NCBI GenBank assembly: GCA_039090855.1
Contig: CM077025.1
Coordinates: forward strand, 95,646,489 to 95,710,488
Direction of reading: 5' to 3'
DNA length: 64,000 nucleotides
From: Macrothele yani
Taxonomy: Eukaryota > Arthropoda > Arachnida > Araneae > Macrothelidae
Shown here piece by piece: positions 44,168 to 54,533 of the stretch. A model generated the notes under the pieces. That model was not told where the DNA came from. It saw only the letters and a list, made by a program, of their open reading frames with translations, and did not search any database. Both the position numbers and the translations under genes were made by a program. Positions within the stretch are counted from its first letter, which is position 1; each line of letters starts with the position of its first letter.

Positions 44168-46651
44168 GTGGAGCCATGCTATGCAAACTTTTAGAAGTTT
44201 TCGTGGAAAACTTTCAAGGGAACAGCACATTTGTCATTTTTACTAAACTGCACAGATTTAAATGTCATTCCAAGGCATCTGCGTATTTTCAATACTCCAT
44301 TTACCAGACGAGACGCCAAGATCATAAGGATCGCCGAAAGGAAGAGACTACTTCAACAGATCAGAAGTAAGCGTAGTAGTATTGACTTCTTTAATAAGAA
44401 ATGCTATACATCTGACTCATTCCTAGCTGATTCCTCACACCCAATTATTTTGGACCGTTCATTATTCGCAATTACAGCAATAATTGAAAATGAAATGAAG
44501 GTTTTATTCAACACCCATGTGAAAAAACTGAGATTGTTGGTGGATTCTGAAGTTCGTAGTAGAACACATAAGCTGTTCGGATTTGAAAGAAGACATCCTA
44601 TCGGCCTTTTTGAACAAGGATCAATGACATGGATCACCTAATGTGGGTAATGGATTGGATTTGCATGAACTGAACCATGACAGCTATAACTCTAATTCAC
44701 ATAATGGAGTTAGAAATCTTAGTGATAAGGTTTTGAATCCCATTCAACTAAGAGCCTTACAACGAGGTTACAAGTTCGCTTACCCTAACCAACGTAAAGT
44801 GGACTTATTTAAAACTGTTCCGCAAATTGAGCAAATTCTACATTCACTTCCAATTGAAGAAAGGAACTTTGCAAGAATGAAAATTGCAAGGTCTCTTAAC
44901 AAAAATAATCCAAGACAGTGCAAAACCACCGAAGAATGCCAGCTTCATGAAATGCAACAACTGATTGAACTGAAAAAGGACCCACATATTGCCTTTCTTT
45001 TAGCTGATAAAACTAGTCAAGTTGTGATTTTGTTGAAAAAATGCTCATTGCCATTTCTAGTATCCCTCATGTAATTGTATAACGAGACCCCACCAGGGCT
45101 ACTGTTAGTGCTTTAAGCCGCCTTAAGAATTCTTCAGCTCCTCCGGATTTCTTTTCAAAAGCCTTCAATCCACCCCCCAGCTGCCATGTACCTGATTTAT
45201 TTGGTAGATTAAAACTACATAAGCAAGGGTACCCTATTCGCCCTCTTGTGTCAGGTTACATTGCCCCCACCCGACCTTTGGAAAAGCCTTGGCAAGTTAT
45301 CTCACCAAATTTACCGTGAATTCTTCCTACTCAATAAAGAGTACCACACAAGCTATTGATAAGTTAAAGTTAATTCAGCCACTACCAACTTCTTATTTTT
45401 TGGCGTCCCTAGATGTAGTTTCGCTATAAACGAATGTACCTATGGAAGCTACATTTCAGTTAATTCAGGCTTTACTCATTGATTCTAACATTTCTGCTAG
45501 TGATATTTTTTTCATAATACTCTTCATCTAATTAAAAGGCGTTCATTTTTCGAATGTCAGAACATTTTTTATCAATAAACCGATATGACAGCCATGTGTT
45601 CACCTTTATCTGCAGTCTTAGCAGAAATTCTTCTTCAGCACATTGAAAATAAAGTCATACAAGAATCCCCACAAAAACCTAGTTTCTATATCCGTTACGT
45701 TGACGACATCTTGGTAATTTGGCCATATACCATAAATGAGTTACATCAGTTTGTCAACGCTATGTCTTCTCAATACCCCTCAATCAAACTCACGATAGAA
45801 CTTGAACATAATTTTGTTTTACCTTATCTAGAATTTCAAATTACTCGTAACCCTTCTGACAATTCCCTGTCTTTTGCCGTTTATCGAAAACCCACTTCCA
45901 CACCCCCTCTCATTCCGTACAATTCTGCCCACACTTTTCAGCATAAAATTTCTGCTCTGCACTTCCTATTTAAAAGAGCATATTCACATTCTTCTAGCCG
46001 TTTTGCCAGAGCTCAAGAACTACAATAGATATCATCCTTTGCTAAAAACCATGGTTATCCGGGCGACATTGTTAAGGGGTGCACAATAAAGTACGGTTTG
46101 CTATGTCAACTGCTTTAATTAGTGAACAAATGCCTGAAAAGTATGTTGGATCTGTTGATTTCAATCCACATATTGTAAACCTTCTTACCAATATATGCTC
46201 CCGTCATAAAATACAATTTGGAATGCGATCATGCAACCTATATTCCATTTTCCGAAACAATTGTGACAAAATTAACAAAGGGAAAAAATGGGGTGTGTAT
46301 GTTATTCCTATGCTCGAAACTACTTCTGGTGAACTAAATAATCATTATGAGGGTTCAACCAAAAGAAATTTGGATTTGAGATTAAATGAACACAGATATA
46401 ATTTAAAAATGAATCACCAAAGCACCTCTTTTGCAAGAACTGTAAGTGCTGAAAATTCCATCCCAGATTGGGACAACGCTAAGATCGTAAACACACCTAA
46501 CTCTGTTTATTCCTTGTTATTTACAGAAAGCCTCTATATTTCGGCTTATAATACACGTTGCTGTAATGACTATTATCCTTGTGGTTTACCTGAACCGTCG
46601 AGCAATCTGATTAGGGAGGACAGCACAATAACTACTGTTTCTGTTGAGTGA
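44168..46651 (+). pseudogene. PLE-D: full-length RT plus GIY-YIG ORF, decayed
   Basis: Plus-strand Penelope ORF ending at a stop at 46649-46651. The N-terminal domain lies in pieces at 44168-45074 (FLLNCTDLNVIPRHLRI, then KRSSIDFFNKKCYTSDSF and RNFARMKIARSLNKNN). HVPDLFGRLKLHKQGYPIRP is near 45190. The motif A region near 45410 has stops (ASLDVVSL). Motif B and the following residues are open from 45585. YIRYVDDILVIWPY near 45690 is the only intact YVDD in the window. The endonuclease (46079-46651) has WGVYVIPM, HYEGSTKRNLDLRLNEHRYN, where the usual YIG/YVG reads YEG, and the glutamate in LLFTESLY. Frame breaks lie near 44640, 45075, 45300-45580 and 46030. Confidence 0.9.
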
Positions 46652-46890
46652 TTTTGCTTTTTTTGACTGTCTTGTTATCTGGTATATCATGTGACACTGA
46701 CATTACCTTTCCCATGATGCATCTGCTCCACGTATTTAAGACCAGCATGTAACCACATGATGGAAATCACATCTGATGATGTCACTGTGACACCGAAAGT
46801 GCTCATGTTTTTTAACCTGTACATAGATTTCGTTTTTTAGCTGAATAAATATCATCGTGCAACAAGACTGATTTCTTTTAATACTAGTTC
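46652..46890 (+). repeat. PLE-D downstream pLTR
   Basis: Same order as 43835-44080, slightly shorter. It includes ctgatgatgtcactgtgaca, then ccgaaagtgctc (hammerhead-like, 46773-46802) and ends in aatatcatcgtgcaacaag/actagt. Confidence 0.85.
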
Positions 46891-47104
46891 TGAATAAGTA
46901 TATTTCTATTTCAATAAGACATTTTTTTTTTCCGGACAGCCTATTATTTTCATTTTGTTTTCTTTGCGCACTTAGAGTATTAAATGATGCCATTACTATC
47001 AAAATGAATCAGAGAACTGTGAAGAAATATGAATACTTCTCGTCGTCTCCCATACAGCACAAAACGTTTAAGATATGTATCAGTAATGTTAAAATGATGA
47101 AGTA
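46891..47104. other. Unrecognised spacer
   Basis: T-run near 46921; no feature. Confidence 0.4.
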
Positions 47105-47617
47105 ACCATAAAATACGTGGCATCCATTCCCTTCCATCCAACCATTGTACCGATCTTACAAAATTCATGCAAAAAATACGATTGTTCCTTTGGTGTTTCT
47201 TCGGAAAGTTTGTTCAATTTAACCAAATCAGACCGAGATCCGACATCAATCTTAGATAAATACGGCGTTTATTCGGTACCACTGAACTCTTTCTCAACTA
47301 CCTCACAGTCTACTTCTTACGTGGGATCCACTTGTAGATCATTAAAGACACGAATTACAGAACACAAATATAGTGTTCGTACACATGTCCTAACAACTTC
47401 TTTAGCGCGAGAGGTACTAAAAGGAGAGCACTATCCTGACTGGGACAATGTAAAACTGTTATCGACGACCAAAACTAAAAATGGCCTGTTGTTTCTCGAG
47501 AGCTTGTATATTTATCATTTGAATGAACAATGTTGTAATGATGAAGCTCCATCCAATATACCAGCACCTTGGCGATACCTACTGAAAAACCAAGAAACAA
47601 GATTAGACAACCATTGA
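47105..47617 (+). pseudogene. PLE-E: GIY-YIG endonuclease domain, open, 5'-truncated element
   Basis: An uninterrupted 166-codon frame (ATG 47117, stop 47615-47617) covers the linker and the whole GIY-YIG domain of a Penelope ORF. VPILQNSCKKYDCSFGV comes first, then KYGVYSVPL (GIY strand), SYVGSTCRSLKTRITEHKYS (YIG strand with conserved arginine) and GLLFLESLYIYHLNEQCC, which has the metal-binding glutamate. The RT part is absent, as expected of a 5'-truncated copy. It is the best-preserved endonuclease here. Expression as a separate protein is not suggested, since the start is an internal methionine. Confidence 0.88.
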
Positions 47618-47950
47618 TTTTATTGTACATATATAAAACTCAGGCGAGGGAACTTTGACCTTCATTTTATATTTCTTATATTTATGACAACCATTATGTG
47701 TTTTTTATCCTACAGGTTATTTTAAATGTATGTATTTTTTTATGACCTCATACTGTCCCGACTTGTATGCATGCGCGGTCTTTGCCCATAACCACACGTG
47801 TATATAATCACTACGTTTCATGTGCACCTTGCGAGTTTTGGTGCCTGACGATGAACCGATAAGTCGTAGGTTCGAAAGATCTCGCAAGTTCTTAACATTA
47901 AACCTTTTTAAACCTCAATGGAATGAGTTATTTGTGTCGTCATGGTTTTA
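47618..47950 (+). repeat. PLE-E 3' UTR/pLTR
   Basis: Follows the PLE-E stop. tgtatataatc near 47800 and a hammerhead-like motif at 47845-47890 place it as the terminal region by analogy with PLE-B. Confidence 0.6.
47845..47890 (+). ncRNA. Hammerhead-like motif in PLE-E
   Basis: CTGA-cg-ATGA (two extra bases in the first core block), helix II acc/ggt with a longer loop, GAAA at 47874-47877, gatctcgcaag. The downstream ctcgcaag can pair with the upstream cttgcgag (47828-47835). The GAAAGATCT context is shared with PLE-B. Confidence 0.4.
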
Positions 47951-48399
47951 ACTGTGTATACTTTTGATACCGGTGATACGTCTTAGCTTCATTTGAGTGT
48001 TGTAATTGGTTTGAGCTAAAGTGTTCGTGCTTAGACAGCTATCTTCTTTACTTGTATATCAATCAGCACGATAGTCTTTTCATCATATCATCATATCTAA
48101 ATGTTAAAATCTCTCATTTTAGTTACACTTTCAGAGATATCTTGCAATTACGTTTCAGCAACATTTATTTTGGAACATAACTCTTTGTACATTACGGTTA
48201 CGTTAAAAATAGCATTCACTGATACTACTGCTTTATAGTTTCCATTGTATGCAATTGCTACCTTGATGTTACATTCCGGCAATATTTAAGATTTTTGATT
48301 TGGCAACGGCTTGCATGCGCATTTATGCCATTTCACCGAAGCACTCTCGTAGTCGTTCCATGTGCTACTGGGATATTCTTTGGTGATACTGTCGTACTC
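47951..48399. other. Intergenic, no feature recognised
   Basis: AT-rich; no gene seen. Confidence 0.4.
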
Positions 48400-48549
48400 G
48401 AGTTAGCTGGATGTAGGACAACTGGCCACCGGAGAAGTGGCCACAAAATTTTAAGGGGTCGTATAAAAATTGTATTTTTGACCGCTTCATGTCCACGACC
48501 CCCAGAGGTTGTTTATCTGAGTCATATAAAGTTTTGTGACGGGCCTGCC

Positions 48550-48697
48550 TAGCAGGACGCTCTCGACATAAAGGCAGATAGCAGCGATAACGAACGTCCG
48601 CATAGCTCAGTTGGTAGAGTGACTTATTCCGGAATGAAGGGACCCGGGTTTGAGCCCCGGCGTGGACAAAAATGACGGAGAAATTTACTTCGTTACA
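48550..48697 (+). mobile_element. SINE B copy
   Basis: Plus-strand copy with the acataaaggcagatagcag leader, A box, B box (ggtttgagcccc) and the tail to acttcgtta. It lies inside the 9-bp-TSD element. Confidence 0.8.
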
Positions 48698-48819
48698 GTT
48701 TCCGTAGTTTCGTCTTTTCTTAATTGTGATTATTAATGCAATTCTTTATAAAAAAATGTTTGTGATCTACAGCTCAACATAAGATTTCAGGTTTTACAAA
48801 CCACAAGTCTGCAAACAAA

Positions 48820-49575
48820 TTATCTGAGGGCATGTGCTGACGCTGACTCCGGAAAACTGTCAACGGGGGGGGGGACACCAAAACTATAAATTATAAAGAA
48901 CTTCTGGTTCTGGTCCGTTCGGGAGATTTTCGCTATTTACAAGCTATAACTCGACACATTATCTGAAATCATGTGCCTACTCAGCAAACCTGTCGAGGGG
49001 GGAGGGGGAGGTAACACTAAAAGTAAAAAATATAAAGAATTTATGGTCCGATCGTAAGATTTTCACCATTTACAAGCTATAACTCGATACATTTTCTGAG
49101 AGCATGTGCCTACTCTGCAAACCTGTCAAGGGCGGGGCAAGGGGGTGGTGGGGGATAATACCAAAAGTGTAAAATGTAAAGAATTTCTGATCCGATCGGG
49201 AGATTTTCAGCATTTACAACCTATATCCCAACAAACTTTCAGAGGACATGTGCTGACTCAGGAAACCTCTATGAAGGGGGGGGGGATGTAATACCTAATA
49301 TATAATACATAAAGTAATTCTGGTTGTATTAAATGCTGAAAATATCCCGATCGAAGGACAAATTCTTTATATTCTACAGTTTTATATTTACCCCCCCGAC
49401 AGGTTTCTTGTGTAGAGATAATTTGTTGAGTTGTGTCTTACAAACGCTAAAAATCTCCCGATCGAACCAGAAATTATTTATATTTCATATTTTAGGTTTT
49501 TAGAACCCTTAAAGGTTTCATGGGTTTGCACATACCCGCAGAGATTTTGTTTAGCTGTAATTTATAAACCTTGAA
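48820..49575. repeat. Tandem units of about 125 bp that invert near 49330
   Basis: Plus-oriented units (landmarks gattttc--atttacaa, gcatgtgcctactc, cctgtc-aggg and a G-run) near 48830, 48935, 49055 and 49203. Inverted units (aatgctgaaaatatcccgat, then C-run and gacaggtttc) near 49335 and 49445. The whole can fold back on itself. Confidence 0.8.
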
Positions 49576-49933
49576 AAATATCGTAAACAAAAAAATACGT
49601 AATTACGGAAATGTTATGTGAGTCAGATAACCAATCTCGGGAGACGTGGCCACGGAGCAGTCCAAAGTTATATTTATACGGCCCCCAAAAAATTTCTGGC
49701 CAGTGCTCCGCTTTGTCTTTGGCCCGAAAATCATGGAAATGTCTAAATTTCTTACTGAAAATGAAATATTAAAAAAAATATATTTTATGAACAATAGTTG
49801 CTCAAGTAGTGGGGAATGTAGCCACACGAAATGTTTTTATGCCGAACAATTTTATGGCACTGAAATTCCAATGCGTCCAGTTCTCCGTGTGGCCAGTTCT
49901 GCGGTGGCCACTTCTCCGCACCCGGAGTTAGCT

Positions 49934-50429
49934 AGTTAGTGAACACTGGTGTCCGTCCTTAAGTTTTGCACGCCAGTGTATAATATCTTAGTACGTTTGT
50001 TGGTTTTGAATCAGAAAAAAGTCTCAATAAAAGTAGTTGTTGGTTTGTAAAGGTAGAAAAAACATTTTTAATATATTGAGAAGTTTAACGACTACGCAAG
50101 TTTTGGAAAAAAAAAATAGAGTAAGATATGCCTTAAAAGTACATTTCGTTAATTAATCATGAAGAAATTTAAGTCATCCTACAGAAAAATAAAATGATCT
50201 ATGGAAAAAAAAATATGCATTTCTATTAAATAACGTATTCGCCAAGCACTAGCCTTCTTGTTTCCCTAGCGTCGTGACGTCACACCGTAAAATTTCCTGA
50301 TGGGGAAAAACAAAATGGCGTACAAAACATATCGGTGAGACCATGTGGGGTGGTAAAAAAAAAATTGGCGAACAAAACATGTTCGGTAGGACCACGTGGC
50401 ACACAAAATGTTATGGTTGAACACAAAGA
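49934..50429. other. Intergenic with a short degenerate tandem repeat
   Basis: From about 50310 there are repeats of roughly 55 bp (ggcg-acaaaacat--tcggt, then gacca-gtgg). They continue on the other side of the SINE to about 50730. No gene. Confidence 0.5.
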
Positions 50430-50663
50430 GGCCGCCCCGGTGGCGCAGTGGTCTAAGGCGTTGGCCTCTGATCATTCGTCCGTAAGGGGTCCGGGTTCGA
50501 ATCCCGGTCAGGCATGGATGTTGTGTTTGTCTTACGGCACTGGCTCTCTCCCTTCCCTGGAACCAGTGACCCTAAATTAGGGACGGGCGACTGCTTATAG
50601 CCCATTGAGTTGCTCACGGTGGTCGTTAAACCTCCAATTAAAAAAAAAAAAAAAAAAAAAAAA
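50430..50663 (+). mobile_element. SINE A copy, full length
   Basis: Both promoter boxes intact, A tail of 24 nt, and an 11-bp target duplication gaacacaaaga (50419-50429, 50664-50674). Close to the copy at 20967, so probably among the younger insertions. Confidence 0.93.
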
Positions 50664-50918
50664 GAACACAAAGAAAAAATGGCGGACAAAAGATGGTCAG
50701 GAAGATCACGTGGAAAAGAAATGGCTGTGACTGACGTCATGATTGACCAGGAATCCACTCCATGCGTCCTTGAGGCAGCACATGGACAGCTTTCTTTTTA
50801 CAGAAACCCCCTATTATCACACAACAGTAATATGATATCACACAGTGGTGCACCCAGGAATTCTTGTTGGAGGGGGCTATATATATAAACTGAAGAGCAA
50901 TTGAATTAGAGATACCTG

Positions 50919-52193
50919 TCAAGTAACGTGTAGCGATTCGTATCTGCATGGACTCGACAAGACACCGGAAGCGTTGGGAAGCCATACGGATCCACGACCT
51001 CTGAACAAGCTCCCACAGTTCACCAAGATTTGATGGAGGGGTTCAGAACCTCGTACATCTCTCTTGATGGCATCCCAGATGTGCTCGATGGGATTCAGGT
51101 CAGCTGTCCTAGCTGGCCAAGGAAGCGAGGTCATGTCAGTGGGGGCCGCCCCTGTGGCGCAGTGGTCTAAGGCGCTGGTCTCTGATCATTCGTCCGTATG
51201 GGGTCCGGGTTCGAATCTCGGTCAGGCATGGATGTTGTTTGTCTTACGGCACTGGCTCTCTCCCTTCCCTGGAACCAGTGACCCTAAATTAGGGACGGGC
51301 GACTGCTTATAGCCCATTGAGTTGCTCACGCTGGTCGTTAAACCTCCAATCAAAAAAAAAATGTCAGTGGGGTTCATCCAACCATTCGGATACAATTCGG
51401 GAGAGATGGCGCTGTGCATTGTCTTGTTGCAGGGTGAGGTACACAGTGGGATGTTGAAGACGCACAAACGGGAGCAAATGGTCATCCAGGATATCCCAAT
51501 AACGTTGGCCTGTCAGGGACGATGTCACACGTATCAGGGATCCCATTTCAGTCCACGTAAACAGTCCCCAGAAGAGAATGCCACTCCCACCAGCTTGAAG
51601 AGTACCCTGCTGGCAAGAAGGATCCATCGCTTCATGTGGTTTGCGTCGTACTGGTATCCTGCCATCCGCATGTACCAACGTAAATCTCTACTCATCAGTC
51701 CAGGCAGTGTTTTTCCACATGTCTAGGGTCCAGTGGCGATGTTCCCGCACCCATGCTAATCTTTCACCCTGTGATGTGCGGTCAGCAGCGGTACCCTCGT
51801 GGGACGATGGCTTATGTATCTCATAGCGATGAGATGGTTCAGCGTGGTGTGGCTGCTTACCCGTTTTTGTGCACCAGCGTTAAATTGTAGAGTGATTTCT
51901 TGTTTTGTGGCCCGTCTATCCGCTGTTACAATGCGAGTTAGCCGACGATGACCCTGCACATCCACACGCTGTTGTCCACCGCATTTGGCCCTTGCAGAGA
52001 TGGTTTTACCGGATTCGATATACTCACGGTGCACCCGTGACACAGAGCCTCGTGAAAATCCCACTGCCTGCACAACTTCCGAAATGGAGTGACCCATTCG
52101 TCGGACCCCGACAATTTGCCCACGATCAAATGCGCTTAGATTATTCATCTTACCCATAGTGCGTCCGACTCTTACTGATTGCCGTCGCATCAC
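50919..52193 (-). pseudogene. Tc1 transposase pseudogene
   Basis: Minus strand from ATG 52193. FDRGQIVGVRRMGHSISEVV and FSRGSVSRVHREYIESGK form the first helix-turn-helix, and ADRRATKQEITLQFNAG the second, open to 51756. The first aspartate is in WTDE near 51695, followed at once by a stop. LQQDNAQRHLSRIVSEW near 51410 keeps the second. The SINE at 51145-51360 separates this from LNPIEHIWDAIKRDV near 51080, which keeps the catalytic glutamate. The C-terminal 40 codons are frameshifted. Confidence 0.88.
51145..51360 (+). mobile_element. SINE A copy inside Tc1 transposase
   Basis: Full-length copy with a short A tail and a 12-bp duplication atgtcagtgggg (51133-51144, 51361-51372). It is the innermost layer of a three-level nest. 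Confidence 0.93.
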
Positions 52194-52320
52194 TCCTTAT
52201 ATTGTCGGATCGCTGCATACGTCATGTCGTTTCCATTTACAGGGCCGCCCACAGCGCAACATTTGCATAACGACAGTTGTCTCTAATTCACTTGGTTTTC
52301 AGTGTATATAGTATACGCAC

Positions 52321-52484
52321 CAGTGGCTCAGCCAAACAAAATTTAAGCGGGGGAGGGTTCATGGGTTTAGTTCATTGGGGAAAGCCTCGTATACACGCAT
52401 ATATCGCTTTAAATTAGTGCTCAGTCTCCGTTCAAGGGAGGGATTCAAACCCCGACCTCCCTCCTCCCTCTGGCTACGCCACTG
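52321..52484. mobile_element. 164-bp hAT-type MITE
   Basis: Terminal cagtggctcagcca and, in complement, cagtggcgtagcca. Flanking octamers are atacgcac (52313-52320) and atacgtac (52485-52492). Subterminal gggggaggg and ctccctcctccc are complementary. Non-coding. Confidence 0.75.
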
Positions 52485-52492
52485 ATACGTAC

Positions 52493-53640
52493 ACAATGTG
52501 TGTACATATATATAGTGTACGCCTATAGTTTATATACGGTTGTGACATACGTCTCTCTTAATCTTTTTGGGGCTTTGGGAAGAAGACCTCGTGTAATAGA
52601 TGACACTATGTAATTTTTTAAACATGTAAAATAATATTTTTGAATGTTTAATTTGTGACGTACGTAGTTCTTAATATCCTTGGAGGGGGCTTAAGCCCCC
52701 AAAGCCCCCTCCGTGGGTGCGCCAATGATGTCACAAATATGTTTCAAATACGCAACAGTAACATGAAGTTGGTATGTTGAAGTTACAAAGACCTTTCACT
52801 GTTGCGTATCGGTTATGTTTCAAAGTTAGGCAGCGTTTGCGGACATTTTGACGTAACCGTAAGGTTTCTGAAACATTGCTATTACATTGCGCAACGTACC
52901 TGAAAAGTCTCAATGTTTCAGTGCTACGTACTTGTAACATATACGAAATGCATGTATTCTGTGTTTGTGTGGGCTAAATGCATTTATTAAAGACCCTCAT
53001 GGATTCAAACTCCCTTCGTACAACGTTTGAAATAAAATTTCCACCTCCAAGAGAAGGCATACCCATCAAACCGACCTCTGATAGAATTCCAAAAAAGAAG
53101 TTTAGGCAGAAATCTCTTCTGTATTTTGAAAGAGCATTAGGAACGAACATTCATTGAATGGAAAAAGCTTTTCAGCAGCTTTTAGTGTTATCACCTTCGG
53201 AATACGATTTTCGTTTACGACTGCAGTAACAACAAAGAAGTGAAATCGACTATTCCTTTATTCATGCGACTGACACTTTTAAGCTTCACCGAACCTAAGC
53301 TGTATTTTTCACCAAAAGAGCTTTAGAACAGAAATCTCTAAGAGTGTTTTTTTTAGGTATTACATCAATAGAGTGTATACTATCTATTCGCATTTTATAT
53401 TTAAACTACAATTAAAAGGGGAATGAACGGTTATTCCTTTCAATAAATGGTACTATTTTCGGGGTTATATTACCCCATTTCTGGAAATGATAATTTTTTA
53501 TAAGAATAAAACCCTCCCCACTTTTATGTTTTGTTTAGTTTTTTTAGGATAGTGTGTTAAGTAACGCATTCAAAAACTAAAGCAATGAGTCTGTGTTCTA
53601 TTCAGTCTAAAACGTGTCTCAGATATTTCATAACAGAACC
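52493..53640. other. End of hAT-type element, then unrecognised sequence
   Basis: 52650-52727 is the right end of the element described at 50843. After 52736 I see no gene. gcaacagtaaca and actgttgcgtat near 52752 and 52799 form a short inverted pair. Confidence 0.45.
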
Positions 53641-54049
53641 ATATGAATGTTATTTCAGCCGATGGATCTTTATTTTATTTTTTTGATTGGAGGTTTAACG
53701 ACCACCGTGAGAAACTCAATGGGCTATAAGCAGTCGCCCGTCCCTAATTTAGGGTCGCTGGTTCCAGGGAAGGGAGAGAGCCAGTGCCGTAAGACAAACA
53801 CATCCATGCCTCACCGGGATTCGAACCCGGACCCCGTTCGGACGAATGAGCAGAGGCCATCGCTTAGATCACTGCGCCACCGGGGCGGCCCGATGGATCT
53901 TCACCAAATATTATTAATTTATGGCGATGAATGTATAATGAATATTAACATGTAAAGCGATGGTTACACATTAAATGCCATTAATGTATGGAGATAGACC
54001 CACGACAAATATTGTTGTGTGAGGCGATAGATACACACCAAAAGATATA
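53641..54049. repeat. Degenerate minisatellite (about 39 bp), left part
   Basis: Loose repeats of the type gatggatc-acaccaaat followed by attattaatttatggc. The array continues at 55856-56160, beyond a Tc1 insertion, and includes a SINE A copy. Confidence 0.65.
53671..53889 (-). mobile_element. SINE A copy
   Basis: Minus-strand copy with a 12-bp duplication ccgatggatctt (53659-53670, 53890-53901). The target is itself a minisatellite unit, so the match could partly be the repeat; the exact abutment to both SINE ends supports a true duplication. Confidence 0.88.
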
Positions 54050-54067
54050 CACTGATGCCCATAAATT

Positions 54068-54292
54068 GCCGCCCCGGTGGCGCAGTGGTCTAAGCGATGG
54101 CCTCTGATCATTAGTCCGTAAGGGGTCCGGGTTCGAATCCCGGTGAGGTATGGATGTTGTGTTTGTCTTACGGCACTGGCTCTCTCCCTTCCCTGGAACC
54201 AGTGACCCTAAATTAGGGACGGGCGACTGCTTATAGCCCATTGAGTTGCTCACGGTGGTCGTTAAACCTCCAATCAAAAAAAAAAAAGGAAA
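54068..54292 (+). mobile_element. SINE A copy in a Tc1 terminal repeat
   Basis: Full-length, 14-bp duplication gatgcccataaatt (54054-54067, 54293-54306). Both promoter boxes readable, A tail of about 12 nt. Confidence 0.93.
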
Positions 54293-54533
54293 GATGCCCA
54301 TAAATTAAAGGGCAGTTTTATATTTAGAGAAAAAAAATTATGATAGGATGCTGATGATAAATATGTTAATATAACATACTGAAAGACTTAATGGAATTTG
54401 TACTCATAAAGAAGCAAACGTTTGTGAATGTACAGGTAAAATAGGGTACATGAACAAAACGCACCATTTTTGGTCTTTGGCAAAGCAGAAGCAAAACGGC
54501 CATAACACTTGGAATACTGTCCCCTGTCAAAGT

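Larger units (their letters stand above)
48409..49924. mobile_element. 1.5-kb element with 9-bp TSD and inverted tandem core
   Basis: The exact 9-bp duplication gagttagct lies at 48400-48408 and 49925-49933. The ends are inverted repeats of about 35 bp, built from ccggagaagtggccac and aactggccac blocks. Further inward, 48445-48545 is an inverted match to 49600-49705 (cgtataaa, gttatctga). The core (48820-49575) is a set of tandem units of about 125 bp that turn round near 49330. A SINE B copy sits in the left arm. There is no coding sequence, so it is non-autonomous. The 9-bp duplication fits Mutator-like or Foldback elements. Confidence 0.8.
50888..52304 (-). mobile_element. Tc1-like element interrupted by SINE A
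   Basis: TIRs: left aactgaagagcaattgaatt (50888) and, on the right, the complement cactgaaaaccaagtgaatt (ending 52304), both continuing tagaga. TA is at both sides (50886-50887, 52305-52306). Without the SINE and its duplication the length is about 1.19 kb, usual for Tc1. It lies inside a hAT-type element. Confidence 0.85.
50843..52727. mobile_element. hAT-type non-autonomous element hosting Tc1 and SINE
   Basis: Ends cagtggtgcacccagg at 50843 and, in complement, cattggcgcacccacgg at 52727. Subterminal ggagggggct is inverted at both sides. Flanking octamers atatcaca (50835-50842) and atgtcaca (52728-52735) agree at seven of eight positions, the hAT duplication length. Without the inserted Tc1 it would be about 0.47 kb, without coding capacity. 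Confidence 0.7.
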
